Assembly (NCBI GenBank): GCA_002839415.1
Contig: PGXZ01000001.1
Location: forward strand, 121,259-168,359
From: Candidatus Saccharibacteria bacterium HGW-Saccharibacteria-1
Lineage (GTDB): Bacteria; Patescibacteriota; Saccharimonadia; Saccharimonadales; Saccharimonadaceae
Length of the DNA: 47,101 nt
Direction of reading: 5' to 3'
The position numbers were made by a program, and so were the translations under genes. The notes beneath the pieces were generated by a model. The model had not been told where the DNA came from. It searched no databases and saw only the letters and a program-made list of their open reading frames with translations. Of the stretch, positions 1-9,209 are shown piece by piece. How positions within the stretch are numbered: position 1 is the stretch's first letter; the number at the start of each line of letters is the position of its first letter.

Positions 1-1137
1 ATGAGGGGTTTTACGATAGTAGAACTTCTGGTGGTAATTGTGATCATAGGTATTCTGGCCGCTATAACAATAGTTTCCTATACTGGTCTTGCTAAAAAAG
101 CTACTGAAGCTAGTCTAGTCTCGGGTTTGGATGGCGCCAAAAAACAACTTTTGTTATATCAGGCAGACCACGGCTATTTCCCTGATCATTTCAACGATAA
201 TTGTCCCGCTGATTCGTCTGATAATATCGACTCTAGATATTGTTTAAAACCTAGTTCGGGGGGTTCTTATGAATATAGTTCATCTTCGCCTAAGGTATAC
301 TTGTTAAAATATATTAAAGGCGATATTAGCTATATGATAAATGATAATTCAAGTCCGACCGTGGCTTGCCCGGCTGGATTTATAGCCGTGCCTGGCAGTG
401 CAACTTATGGCACTTCAGATTTTTGCGTTATGAAGTATGAAGCAAAAGATAACGGAAGCGGTTTACCTGTTAGTAAATATGACACAAACCCCTGGGTTAA
501 TATTTCATATGACAATTCAGTTACCAAGTCGGCAGCGGCGTGTTCTGGCTGTCATTTAATCTCGGAAGCTGAATGGATGACTATTGCGCAAAATTTGACA
601 AGCGTTGCAGATAACTGGAGTGGTGGATCAGTTGGAAGCGGCTATATTTATAGTGGTCATAATGATGATGCACCTGCCTATGCACTAGAAGCTAGTGGTG
701 ATGACGGTCAAGGCTACTACCTCGAAACAAACACTGGCGGAAAGCAAAAAAGGACATTGACATTGACGAATGGTGAGGTTATTTGGGATTTGGCGGGTAA
801 TGTTTATGAACGCACGTCTGGTGAAATTATCGGTAGCCAACCAGGTGTAATTGGCATATCTGGATATGGATGGAAGGAATGGTCGGCTGTTAATAACGGT
901 GTTATACCAACTGTTAATCCATTTCCTGTAAATGCGAACGCATTAGCGAGCACCTGGAACGCAAGCTCTAATGGTATTGGTAGGCTTTATAGTAATATCG
1001 ACGAGACGGCTGATCGAACTTTTGTCAGAGGTGGCGATTGGAATTACGGTACACCAGCCGGCATTTATTCATTAAATCTTGATGGAGTTCATGGTGGAAG
1101 TGGCGATAGTAGTATTGGCTTTAGGGTTGCTAAATAG
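1..1137 (+). CDS. type IV pilin-like protein fused to an FGE-sulfatase (SUMF1-fold) domain
   Basis: The N-terminus is a class III prepilin signal: a very short leader (MRG) followed by FTIVELL with Glu at +5, then a hydrophobic helix and the ITIVSYTG continuation typical of pilins. From about residue 120 to 378 there is a formylglycine-generating-enzyme-like domain: CVMKYEAK, ISEAEWMTIAQN, WDLAGNVYERT, VRGGDWNYG and a C-terminal IGFRVAK. This fold serves as a binding scaffold in several surface proteins and as the variable protein of some diversity-generating retroelements. I infer a surface adhesin or pilus-tip protein, not a sulfatase activator. The gene begins at the first base of the window, so promoter and RBS are unseen and an earlier start cannot be excluded. 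It converges on the subtilase gene. Confidence 0.85.
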   Translation: MRGFTIVELLVVIVIIGILAAITIVSYTGLAKKATEASLVSGLDGAKKQLLLYQADHGYFPDHFNDNCPADSSDNIDSRYCLKPSSGGSYEYSSSSPKVYLLKYIKGDISYMINDNSSPTVACPAGFIAVPGSATYGTSDFCVMKYEAKDNGSGLPVSKYDTNPWVNISYDNSVTKSAAACSGCHLISEAEWMTIAQNLTSVADNWSGGSVGSGYIYSGHNDDAPAYALEASGDDGQGYYLETNTGGKQKRTLTLTNGEVIWDLAGNVYERTSGEIIGSQPGVIGISGYGWKEWSAVNNGVIPTVNPFPVNANALASTWNASSNGIGRLYSNIDETADRTFVRGGDWNYGTPAGIYSLNLDGVHGGSGDSSIGFRVAK

Positions 1138-1158
1138 TCTAGTTTAGCAAAAGTTTAT

Positions 1159-1191
1159 AGACAATCAATTCGTTGATTGTCTATTTATTTT
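1159..1191 (+). terminator. intrinsic terminator with TTCG tetraloop
   Basis: A perfect 10-bp stem (AGACAATCAA / TTGATTGTCT) closes on a TTCG loop 22 nt after the pilin-FGE stop and is followed by a T-rich tract. It also lies just beyond the stop of the convergent subtilase gene, so it may serve both strands. Confidence 0.85.
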
Positions 1192-2867
1192 ACGCCCAGA
1201 AAATAAGAATTGGAACGATTGTCTCCTTGAACCGCTTTGATTGTCCACGAGCTAGATGGTATAAATGAGCCGTTCCACGACCAGCCCGTCAAACCTTGCT
1301 GATTGGCTAGAGTATATGGTAGATATCGTTCGCGTCCATTTGAATTATCTCGAAACCAAATTGAACAGTACGTTCCTATTGTTGTGTTGCAACCGCTACT
1401 TAGGTTATCGGTACTCGCATAGCGATGTTCGGTTACAGAGCCGCCAGATTGTAGTAGTTTTGGAATTGAACTGATGGAATTTAATGAAGCGGCAACGGTT
1501 AACGCGGCATTAGAGTTTATAATGCCGTGGCCATATTCGTTTGTGTATGGTAGGCCGTTCATGACTGATAATTTTGTGCTAGTTGCCAGTATCAAAGCGG
1601 TAATATCGTCAGCTGAAGAGCTGGGTCGAATTGATTTAATTAGCGACACTAGGCTAGCAACCTGAGGTGATGAAAATGATGTACCGGATAGCGAGCTAGT
1701 GTATAGTGACGTTCCGTTGCTTGGTGTCCAAGTTGTTGTGTTTATAGTGCCCGATCCGGGCGCAACTATATCAAGATCGGGGCCGTAACTACTAAAGCTT
1801 GCCCGTTGGTCGCTGACAGTTGTTGCCCCAACCGAAATTACATGATCATTAAGGGCTGGGTAACCCATCGTGCCAGCCGGTAGCCCCGTGCAACCCTGTT
1901 CTGTTCCGGTACCACAATTACCAGCGGCTGCAACTACGACTACATTGTGGCTGTATGCATAGTCAGTGGCGGTTTTTAAATCGGCGTCGTAATCTGAACC
2001 GCCAATGCTCATATTGATTACATCGGCGCCGTTGTCAACGGCGTAATAAACAGCAGCTACGACATTGCTTGTATAGCCTGGGCCGTCGTCACTAAGTACT
2101 TGAAGTGGCATTATTTTTGTATTCCAGTTAATTGTTGCTATTCCGGTATTGTTGTTACCGGCTGCGCCAACTAACCCAGCAGTTTGAGTGCCGTGTGATA
2201 CTCCTACGCCATAAGCGTTTGTTCGGCCGGCTTGCGGATTGTTATCTCCAATTGAAAAGTTCCAACCACGATAGTCGTCAATATATCCATTACTGTCATC
2301 ATCGCAACTATTAGTAGCTTTATTTTGTGGATCGCCAGTCCAGCAGTTGTCTCCAGCGATTGTGTTTCCGTTTTCGCCTGAATTTAAATACCAGTTGTTT
2401 TTCAAGTCATCATGGTTTAGTGCAAAGCCAGTATCAATAACAGCAACTACGGTTTGTCCGTTACCAGTTGAAATATCCCAGGCCGCAGGAGCGTTTACTT
2501 TTTGGATTGCCCAGTTACTAGCATAGCCTGGATCATTGGCGGTTTGCAGGGGGTAGTATATATGTTCGTTCGATACCGCTTGGCGTACCTGGGTTTGTTT
2601 TGTTGAATCAGGCGTGGGTTCGAGAGGTTTTGCTGGCGGTTCGACTCGCGGTACTTCTATGGCAGATTTTTCTGTTTGGCTAGCGGTATTCTGAGTGAGT
2701 GTTTTCTTGGCAAGCTCTTTGTCGGTGTAGGTCTCAGTCTCAGTGGTTTTGGTGTTGGTTGCAGTTGAAACTGGTTTAACTTGTAGGTAGCGAATACTTA
2801 AAACAGCAGAGACAATAATTATTGCCAATGATAAGGTTGTGATTATAAGTTGTTTTTTGTTTTTCAT
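1185..2867 (-). CDS. membrane-anchored subtilisin-like serine protease (S8)
   Basis: 560 aa. Residues about 6-28 form one hydrophobic segment (signal anchor), followed by a Thr/Pro-rich linker to about residue 110. The S8 catalytic triad is intact: Asp145 in VVAVIDTGF, His225 in VSHGTQTAG, Ser397 in SGTSFSSPQVA, with the oxyanion Asn317 in AAAGNCG. After the protease domain a Cys-containing C-terminal region of about 90 residues (470-560) is unrecognised and may bind substrate or wall. No I9-type prodomain is evident, unlike the second subtilase at 34.9-36.2 kb. Likely exported and acting at or beyond the cell surface; the substrate cannot be inferred. Confidence 0.93.
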   Translation of the reverse strand: MKNKKQLIITTLSLAIIIVSAVLSIRYLQVKPVSTATNTKTTETETYTDKELAKKTLTQNTASQTEKSAIEVPRVEPPAKPLEPTPDSTKQTQVRQAVSNEHIYYPLQTANDPGYASNWAIQKVNAPAAWDISTGNGQTVVAVIDTGFALNHDDLKNNWYLNSGENGNTIAGDNCWTGDPQNKATNSCDDDSNGYIDDYRGWNFSIGDNNPQAGRTNAYGVGVSHGTQTAGLVGAAGNNNTGIATINWNTKIMPLQVLSDDGPGYTSNVVAAVYYAVDNGADVINMSIGGSDYDADLKTATDYAYSHNVVVVAAAGNCGTGTEQGCTGLPAGTMGYPALNDHVISVGATTVSDQRASFSSYGPDLDIVAPGSGTINTTTWTPSNGTSLYTSSLSGTSFSSPQVASLVSLIKSIRPSSSADDITALILATSTKLSVMNGLPYTNEYGHGIINSNAALTVAASLNSISSIPKLLQSGGSVTEHRYASTDNLSSGCNTTIGTYCSIWFRDNSNGRERYLPYTLANQQGLTGWSWNGSFIPSSSWTIKAVQGDNRSNSYFLGVK

Positions 2868-2932
2868 ATAATCTTATCGATTTCTGTATATAAATATAAC
2901 ATGTAACAGATAAAATAGCATTAGCAATATGA

Positions 2933-2938
2933 TAGAAT
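2933..2938 (+). promoter_or_regulatory. -10 element (TAGAAT) of P-type ATPase gene
   Basis: TAGAAT lies 8 nt before the ATG at 2947 with no Shine-Dalgarno between them, consistent with a leaderless or near-leaderless transcript. Confidence 0.5.
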
Positions 2939-2946
2939 AATACAAT

Positions 2947-5430
2947 ATGAATACAAGTGGTATTGAAGGCCTTTCTAATAGGGAAGCAACATCGAGACAG
3001 AAAAAATTTGGTTTTAATGAATTACCTAATCGCGACAAGAAAAACTTTTTCAAGATAATAATTGGTATTTTGGCAGAACCGATGATATTTCTGTTGATTG
3101 CTACGGTTGGGATTTATTTTATTTTGGGCGACCGAAATGAAGCTTGTATGTTGTTGCTTTCATTTTTTGGAATAATTGGCATTGGACTCTACCAAGAATC
3201 TAAAACTGAAAAATCATTAGAAGCTTTGCGTAATTTATCGAGCCCAATTTCAGTTGTGATTCGTGGTGGTAAGAGGATGACTATACCGGGCAGGGAGGTT
3301 GTGGTGGGCGACATTATGATTTTGTCTGAGGGTAGTCGAGTACCTGCTGATGCCAAGCTAATTTCTGCTGAAAATCTCAAAATTGATGAATCGCTTTTGA
3401 CGGGTGAGTCAATTTCGGTTGAAAAGCACACTCGCGATATCAAGGATTATCGAACAAATTCAGTTTTTTCTGGAACACTAGTGGTCGATGGGCATGGCAT
3501 TGCCGAGGTTATAGGTATTGGAATTGACACCGAAATCGGTAAGATTGGCAAATCACTAAAATCAATTAAGGCTGAAAAAACCTTACTTCAAAAGGATGTT
3601 AATCGGGCGGTTAAACTTGTTGCAACGCTGGCGATTGGCTCGTCAGTGTTACTCGCTTTGATTTATTGGGTTCAGCGAGGTGATTTGATACAGGGCATGT
3701 TGGCTGGTTTGACGCTAGCGATCGCAATCTTGCCCGAGGAATTTCCGGTCGTACTGACGATATTTTTGACACTTGGCGCATGGCGACTTGCGAAAAACAA
3801 TGTCCTGGCGCGAAGGTCGCGTACGATTGAAACTTTGGGCAGTGCCACGGTACTTTGTGTTGACAAGACTGGTACTTTGACCGAAAACAGGATGAAAATT
3901 ATGAAGATTGTTGACGCTGAAGATAATTTGCACGAAGACAATTTTGATTACGTGTCTGAGGTAGTTGAATATGGCGTTTTGGCGTCACAACGGAATCCTT
4001 ATGACCCTATGGAAGAAGCATTTATTGCAGCTGGCAAGGAAGTATTTAAGGATTTAGATGATATTTATGGCAAGCAAAATATAATCAAAGAGTTTCCGCT
4101 ATGCGAAGATTCGTTGTCGGTTGTTTATGTGTGGGGCAATGACAAGAAATCGAATGTTGTCGCAGCAAAAGGCGCACCCGAGGCGATTTTCAAGCTATGC
4201 AAATTGGACGACGTAAAAATACAGGCCTATAAATTAGAGGTTATCAAGTTGGCGAAACTTGGCCTAAGGGTGATTGCGGTTGCCAAGGGTGGCGTTCGCC
4301 AAGATATTCCAAAAGATCGCAACGATTATGACTTTGAATTCTTAGGCTTGTTTGGCTTGGCTGACCCAATCAGAAAAGAAGTCCCGGCGGCTGTTGCGCT
4401 TTGCAAAGAGGCAGGTATCAGGGTAATTATGATAACTGGAGATTATCCAGAAACTGCTATTTCGATTGCTTCAAAAATAGGACTAGGCCAGCAGGGAATA
4501 ATAACTGGCGCCGAATTTGATAAATTATCAGCGAGTGATAAAAAGGATGTCTTAAAATCAGTGTCAGTATTTAGTCGAGTTAGTCCCGCGAATAAATTAA
4601 CGATTGTTAATGCCTTTAAAAAATCTGGTGAAGTTGTTGCTATGACGGGCGATGGTGTGAATGACGCCCCAGCTCTTAAATCAGCGCATGTTGGAATCGC
4701 AATGGGTAAAAAAGGTACTGATGTCGCGCGCGAAGCGGCTAGTATTGTACTGCTGGACGATGACTTTGCGTCAATCGTAAAAGGTGTTCGTTTGGGCCGT
4801 CGTGTCTATGATAACTTGCGAAAAGCAATGTCATATATTATCTCGGTTCATATACCGATTGCCGCTTTGTCGCTGCTGCCAGTTCTATTCAAGTGGCCAC
4901 TGGTGCTAACGCCTATCCATATTGTTTTCTTGGAGTTTATTATCGACCCAAGCTGTACAATCATTTTTGAGAATGAAAAAGAGAGCAAAGATATCATGAA
5001 GCGGTCGCCAAGGAAATTGAATATGTCAATTTTTAATCGACGAATGGTATTGGGTAATATCGCACAGGGTATGTTAATTGCAATCGCAGTAGTAGCGTCG
5101 TTTAAGCTGATGTTAAATATGGGTTACAGCGAAGATGAAGCCCGTGGTATTACATTTTTGATATTGATCGTGGCGAACATTTTGCTCGTATTAGTAATTT
5201 CTGGCAAACAAGCTTTAGCTAATATATTCCATCACGAAAATATGGCAATGCTTACAATCCTAACTATAACTTCGATTTCATTGATTTTAATTTTTAATGT
5301 TCCATTCTTGCGCGATTTATTCAGCTTTGCACCGATTTCGGCCGTTGAGGCGCTTGTTGGTGTTTGTATCGGCGCACTCTCGACCCTTAGTACAATACCA
5401 ATAAAACTATTAGTAAAACGAATTGGTTGA
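2947..5430 (+). CDS. P-type cation-transporting ATPase (P2-like, PEEFP type)
   Basis: 827 aa, full length for a P2-type ATPase. Cation-ATPase N-terminal domain (about 5-60); actuator domain with LTGES at 151-155; the M4 ion-binding motif reads ILPEEFPVVL (261-270); the phosphorylated Asp306 is in CVDKTGTLT; the hinge TGDGVNDAPA is at about 566-575. M6 carries FIIDPSCTIIFE. A C-terminal membrane bundle completes the protein. It hydrolyses ATP to move cations across the membrane. Resemblance to Ca2+/Mn2+ pumps suggests a divalent cation, but the PEEFP signature differs from the usual PEGLP/PEALP of SERCA-like pumps, so the ion is uncertain. Confidence 0.93.
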   Translation: MNTSGIEGLSNREATSRQKKFGFNELPNRDKKNFFKIIIGILAEPMIFLLIATVGIYFILGDRNEACMLLLSFFGIIGIGLYQESKTEKSLEALRNLSSPISVVIRGGKRMTIPGREVVVGDIMILSEGSRVPADAKLISAENLKIDESLLTGESISVEKHTRDIKDYRTNSVFSGTLVVDGHGIAEVIGIGIDTEIGKIGKSLKSIKAEKTLLQKDVNRAVKLVATLAIGSSVLLALIYWVQRGDLIQGMLAGLTLAIAILPEEFPVVLTIFLTLGAWRLAKNNVLARRSRTIETLGSATVLCVDKTGTLTENRMKIMKIVDAEDNLHEDNFDYVSEVVEYGVLASQRNPYDPMEEAFIAAGKEVFKDLDDIYGKQNIIKEFPLCEDSLSVVYVWGNDKKSNVVAAKGAPEAIFKLCKLDDVKIQAYKLEVIKLAKLGLRVIAVAKGGVRQDIPKDRNDYDFEFLGLFGLADPIRKEVPAAVALCKEAGIRVIMITGDYPETAISIASKIGLGQQGIITGAEFDKLSASDKKDVLKSVSVFSRVSPANKLTIVNAFKKSGEVVAMTGDGVNDAPALKSAHVGIAMGKKGTDVAREAASIVLLDDDFASIVKGVRLGRRVYDNLRKAMSYIISVHIPIAALSLLPVLFKWPLVLTPIHIVFLEFIIDPSCTIIFENEKESKDIMKRSPRKLNMSIFNRRMVLGNIAQGMLIAIAVVASFKLMLNMGYSEDEARGITFLILIVANILLVLVISGKQALANIFHHENMAMLTILTITSISLILIFNVPFLRDLFSFAPISAVEALVGVCIGALSTLSTIPIKLLVKRIG

Positions 5431-5510
5431 TATCTTAGCCATTTATTTCTGCTTATGCTAAACTAAGGTTAAATGGTTAAACTGATTATTTAATTAGTAA
5501 AAGGACTTTT

Positions 5511-6854
5511 ATGAAACCAGAGGATTTAAGAAATATCAATCAAACGCCTAATCCGGTAATTCCGCCGCAACCAGATTTGAGCGTAGCTGAGAACGGTGCG
5601 ATTAACCCTGTCCAGCCTCAAGCCGCCGCTAGTAATCAACCTAACGCGCAGGACTCACCTGTTATTTCCGGTGAAAACCAATTAGAGCCATTGACGCCGA
5701 TTGAAACAGCTTCTTTCCCGGCCGCCTCTCCGATTACGCCAGACTTGGCTCAAAACATTTATCCGGACATGACAAACCCAGGTCAACCTCGACCACTTGC
5801 TAACCAAACAATAACTGTTGATAATACTACAACAAAGAAAAGCAAGAAAGGTCTGTTTATTGGCCTAATTGCTGCAGGCGCATTAGTCCTGATGGGCGGC
5901 GGGTCGGCCGCTGCATATACCTTCTGGTATTCTAATCCTGATAAAGTAATCGCTGATGCCATGGTAAATACAATTAACGCCAAAACTTCAATTTATGCAG
6001 GAACGATAAAAGTCGATAATGACGATATGAAGGTGTCGGTTGATATTACTTCAAAGCAAGCGGATGTTAAAAATGATCTAAGTGCAAAGTTGTCTGTGAC
6101 GATGGGCGAAAAGACTTATTCGGCCAGTGGCAATGCGATAGTCGACGGAACGGGGGATGTTTATTTCAAGGTAAATGTTGAGAGTCTCGTATCCGATGCC
6201 AAGAGTTATATTGGTTCAGTTACTGCCGATGCCAACTTTAATAAGTCAGTTTCAAAAGCGATTGATGATTTTGCGGCCAAGGTTAATGACAAATGGATAA
6301 AGATCACAAGTTCGGATTTGGCAGGTTTTGATAAGAGCTATTCTAAATCCAAAGATTGTATAAATGAAACCGTCAAAAAATACAAAGACGACAAAGCGGC
6401 CATTGCCGAAATTACAAATCTGTACGGCAAGCAGCCATTTATTGTAGCTGATAAAGAGTTAGGCCAAAAAGACGGCAGTCTTGGTTATCAAATTAAAACT
6501 GACGAGACAAAATTAAAAGCGTTTACGACGGGACTAAAAGACACTCAAATCTATAAGTCGATTAACAGTTGTGACAGTAGCTATTCGGTCGATGATTTAT
6601 CGAAATCAATGACTAGCGAAGTCGCTCATTCGAACAAAGCTACTGTTGAACTTTGGATTGACGCGTGGTCTCACTATGCAACTAAAATGACAGTTGCTGG
6701 TGAAGGTTCGGGTACTAAGGTCTCGGCCGAAGTTCTACCAAAATACAATCAAACGGTAAATATTAGCACGCCATCAAGCTCGATAACTTTAACTCAATTA
6801 ACTAAATATTACGAGGAGCTAATTAGCTCGGTGTATGGAGCGGATTTAAACTAA
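5511..6854 (+). CDS. Pro/Gln-rich single-span membrane protein of unknown function
   Basis: 447 aa. The first ~110 residues are rich in Pro, Gln, Asn and Ala and look disordered and cytoplasmic. A Lys-rich stretch precedes one membrane segment (about 113-138, Gly/Ala-rich). The remaining ~300 residues are probably extracellular and contain two similar-looking beta-rich stretches (for example the region around KVSVDITSKQADVKNDLSAK), resembling repeats seen in bacterial LppX/LprG-like proteins. The start is supported by the RBS AAAAGGA about 6 nt upstream. I do not recognise a family. It ends at a strong bidirectional hairpin. Confidence 0.75.
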   Translation: MKPEDLRNINQTPNPVIPPQPDLSVAENGAINPVQPQAAASNQPNAQDSPVISGENQLEPLTPIETASFPAASPITPDLAQNIYPDMTNPGQPRPLANQTITVDNTTTKKSKKGLFIGLIAAGALVLMGGGSAAAYTFWYSNPDKVIADAMVNTINAKTSIYAGTIKVDNDDMKVSVDITSKQADVKNDLSAKLSVTMGEKTYSASGNAIVDGTGDVYFKVNVESLVSDAKSYIGSVTADANFNKSVSKAIDDFAAKVNDKWIKITSSDLAGFDKSYSKSKDCINETVKKYKDDKAAIAEITNLYGKQPFIVADKELGQKDGSLGYQIKTDETKLKAFTTGLKDTQIYKSINSCDSSYSVDDLSKSMTSEVAHSNKATVELWIDAWSHYATKMTVAGEGSGTKVSAEVLPKYNQTVNISTPSSSITLTQLTKYYEELISSVYGADLN

Positions 6855-6876
6855 AGCTTGATTTATCAAAGTAACT

Positions 6877-6903
6877 AAATAGGGCTAGGTGATAGCCCTA
6901 TTT
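6877..6903. terminator. bidirectional intrinsic terminator
   Basis: An 11-bp stem (AAATAGGGCTA / TAGCCCTATTT) with a 5-nt loop sits between the convergent Pro-rich membrane protein and SHOCT genes, with T-rich flanks on both strands. Confidence 0.8.
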
Positions 6904-6905
6904 CT

Positions 6906-7145
6906 TTATTCGGTTAAATCTTTTTTCAGCTGGTTAAATTCGTCTTGGTTAATTTCACCTTTTGCGTAACGTTCTTTGGCGATTTCAATTGCCTTCGTTT
7001 CGGTTTCTTTTATTTCGGACTTCTCCGAGTCTTTGTATAATTTAAAGATTATCGTTCCTAATAAAATGATAAACAAAATACCGATTATTGTCATAATTAA
7101 ACCGGCTGCGATGTTTTCATGGTCAACCATTTGATAATAGTGCAT
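6906..7145 (-). CDS. small SHOCT-domain membrane protein
   Basis: 79 aa. One membrane helix (about 14-36) is followed by a charged linker and a C-terminal SHOCT (short C-terminal) motif: AIEIAKERYAKGEINQDEFN, ending in LKKDL. SHOCT domains are short oligomerisation or association modules often attached to small membrane proteins; no enzymatic role is expected. The start is chosen for the AAGGAG sequence 11 nt upstream (7157-7162); the in-frame ATG at 7130 is an alternative. Monocistronic, between a hairpin terminator and tRNA-Pro(UGG). Confidence 0.8.
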   Translation of the reverse strand: MHYYQMVDHENIAAGLIMTIIGILFIILLGTIIFKLYKDSEKSEIKETETKAIEIAKERYAKGEINQDEFNQLKKDLTE

Positions 7146-7262
7146 AAAATAATCAACTCCTTAATTAAATTTATAAGTTTAATTATAGTATTTAGGGGCT
7201 TGGGGAAGGCTGAGAAGTGTTTCTTGGGTCGAAGGTCTGGGCCCGCCATCTCTGGATCAAAT

Positions 7263-7286
7263 AAAAAAGACCGTCCAAAGACGATC
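7263..7286 (-). terminator. terminator of tRNA-Pro(UGG)
   Basis: On the minus strand, directly after the tRNA, GATCGTC and GACGGTC pair (one G-T wobble) around a 4-nt loop and are followed by six T. Confidence 0.8.
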
Positions 7287-7295
7287 ATTTTTATT

Positions 7296-7371
7296 TGGTC
7301 GGGGTGAAAGGACTCAAACCTTCGACCTCTCGGTCCCAAACCGAGCGCGCTATCAACTGCGCCACACCCCG
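7296..7371 (-). tRNA. tRNA-Pro(UGG), CCA encoded
   Basis: The 7-bp acceptor stem CGGGGTG/CACCCCG, D-arm, anticodon stem CTCGG/CCGAG around loop TTTGGGA (anticodon TGG) and the T-arm GAAGG-TTTGAGT-CCTTT are all readable on the minus strand. Discriminator A is followed by an encoded CCA. It is followed by its own terminator. Confidence 0.95.
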
Positions 7372-7480
7372 ATGGTGTTACTTGATGAATTATAGCGCAA
7401 TTTGAATTGAATTTCTAGTACCTAAGTTATTTTTTACTTGTAGGTTGTAATATAAAAGGATAATATAGAAAGAACGAGTT

Positions 7481-9052
7481 ATGTTAAACAAAATATTTAG
7501 CAGTAAAAAAAAGATATTAACACTACATCTAACTGATTGGTTGTTTATTTTCGCTGCTTTGATTGTCTTTTCGGCACTAGTGTTGTTTACGATTTCTAAA
7601 TCGTCAGTTTGGTTTGATGAGGCATTTGGGGTATATCTGTCTCGCTTTAATTTGATAGATATTGCAAAATATACCGCCGCTGATGTTCATCCGCCATTTT
7701 ATTATTGGCTACTTAGGGCTTGGGGCGCAGTTTTTGGCCATACCGAGCTAGGGCTACGCTCTATGAGTTTGTTCTTTGGCTGCTTATCGATAGTTTTCGG
7801 CTATCTAATTACTAATAAATTATTTAACAAGGATGTCGCTAGATTCAGCCTGATTTTTATGGTTTTGTCGCCGATGATGATTCGTTATAGCCAAGAAGCG
7901 CGAATGTATACACTAGTAACCGCTATTGCGCTTGCGGCGACTTATGTTTTGACGATTGCTGTTAATTCCAAAAATAAAACACCTTGGATTATCTATGGAG
8001 TCTTACTAAGCCTGGGTATGTGGACTCACTATTTTACCGCGCTTGTTTGGCTAGCTCATTGGATTTGGCGAGCCGATAACATTAGGCGAGTTGCCAAAAA
8101 AGGCGAGTTTATGAATATTTTCTTTTCTCGCGACTGGTTGATTGCGCATATTATTGCAATTGCGTTATTCGTTCCTTGGATTCCGTCGCTAGTGTATCAA
8201 CTGGTTGTTGTTCAAGCCGCCGGCTTTTGGATATCACCTGTAACGCCTGATACATTGTCTAATTTTATAACTAATGTTGTTTATTATTTGGAATTAAAAA
8301 ATGTTACGGGCTGGCTTGCGCTTGCGGTTATCGTTTCCGTCTTTGCGCTGTGCTATTTGGCTTTTAAGGTTTATAAGTCCCAGGATAAAGCCCGTAAACA
8401 GTCTTATCGCTTAATTATCGGCCTTGCGACTTTGCCTGTTGTTTTGTTGTTCTTGTCATCTATGCCGCCGCTGCGTCCGTCCTTTGTTGATCGATATTTA
8501 ATACCGTCAACTTTTGGTATAGCCATGTTTGTCGGTATTACTTTAGCATTTAGTTTGAAAGCTGCACAAAAGAAGCGGCATTTGGTTGTTTTTTCTGTAA
8601 TATTTGCAGGTCTGTTGATGTTTGGGATTTATAATGTCTGGCAATATGGAAACTACAACAAAACCCTAAGTACGTCAAACAATACCAGACAAATTATTGA
8701 AAAGATAGTTAGTGCTTCTGGCGATAGTCAACCGATTATTGCTGATTCTCCGTGGCTATTTTATGAGGTTAATTTCTACGAGACCAAAAACCATTTAACG
8801 TATTTTATAAATGAAAAGACCGAATATAAATATGGTTCTCTTGATATGTTGAAATATAACAGTGATCATAAAATTATGGACATTAGCTCTTTTGCGCAAA
8901 CAAATCCGGTGGTGTGGTACGTTGGCTGTCCGGGCGAAGGTGATTTTAAGCCGCCATATTCAAACTGGAAACAATTAAAAGTAGTTAATATAGTTGATTC
9001 GACCACGCAAAAATCGACATATAAAGCCATTCAATATCAAATTGACAATTAG
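7481..9052 (+). CDS. polytopic GT-C glycosyltransferase (family 39 / ArnT-like)
   Basis: 523 aa with about 9-11 membrane segments. After the first helix comes the GT-C signature VWFDEAFG (Asp46-Glu47, the metal/acceptor acidic pair), then ADVHPPFYYWLLRAWG (about 68-82), typical of dolichyl/polyprenyl-phosphate-mannose-dependent protein mannosyltransferases and ArnT-like enzymes. The last ~120 residues form a soluble external domain. It probably transfers a sugar from a polyprenyl-phosphate donor to protein, lipid or glycan on the outer face of the membrane. Its stop codon lies 5 nt before tRNA-Pro(CGG), so the two may share a transcript. Confidence 0.88.
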   Translation: MLNKIFSSKKKILTLHLTDWLFIFAALIVFSALVLFTISKSSVWFDEAFGVYLSRFNLIDIAKYTAADVHPPFYYWLLRAWGAVFGHTELGLRSMSLFFGCLSIVFGYLITNKLFNKDVARFSLIFMVLSPMMIRYSQEARMYTLVTAIALAATYVLTIAVNSKNKTPWIIYGVLLSLGMWTHYFTALVWLAHWIWRADNIRRVAKKGEFMNIFFSRDWLIAHIIAIALFVPWIPSLVYQLVVVQAAGFWISPVTPDTLSNFITNVVYYLELKNVTGWLALAVIVSVFALCYLAFKVYKSQDKARKQSYRLIIGLATLPVVLLFLSSMPPLRPSFVDRYLIPSTFGIAMFVGITLAFSLKAAQKKRHLVVFSVIFAGLLMFGIYNVWQYGNYNKTLSTSNNTRQIIEKIVSASGDSQPIIADSPWLFYEVNFYETKNHLTYFINEKTEYKYGSLDMLKYNSDHKIMDISSFAQTNPVVWYVGCPGEGDFKPPYSNWKQLKVVNIVDSTTQKSTYKAIQYQIDN

Positions 9053-9057
9053 AATAT

Positions 9058-9134
9058 CGGGGTATGGCGCAGTCAGGTAGCGCGCGGCGTTCGGGACGCT
9101 GAGGTCGTCCGTTCGATTCGGATTACCCCGACCA
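9058..9134 (+). tRNA. tRNA-Pro(CGG), CCA encoded
   Basis: Acceptor stem CGGGGTA/TACCCCG; anticodon stem CGGCG/CGCTG around loop TTCGGGA gives anticodon CGG; T-loop TTCGATT is closed by GTCCG/CGGAT. Discriminator A and CCA are encoded. It begins 5 nt after the glycosyltransferase stop codon. Together with tRNA-Pro(UGG) this window carries two proline isoacceptors. Confidence 0.95.
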
Positions 9135-9148
9135 AAAAGTTTTATTGA

Positions 9149-9177
9149 TTGACAATTATAGCTTAGTGTGATATAAT
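9149..9177 (+). promoter_or_regulatory. consensus sigma-70-type promoter with extended -10
   Basis: A perfect TTGACA (9149-9154), a 17-nt spacer and a perfect TATAAT (9172-9177) preceded by TGA (extended -10). This is the best promoter match in the window; it drives the gene starting at 9210. Confidence 0.85.
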
Positions 9178-9209
9178 ATTCATTGAGAAATACCTAGGAG
9201 GTGTTTAAA

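Noticed and set aside
1-1137. Calling a complete diversity-generating retroelement
   Set aside because: No reverse transcriptase, accessory protein or template repeat is in the window; only a compatible target fold.
7097-7339. 80-codon minus-strand ORF
   Set aside because: It crosses tRNA-Pro(UGG), its terminator and part of the SHOCT gene in another frame.
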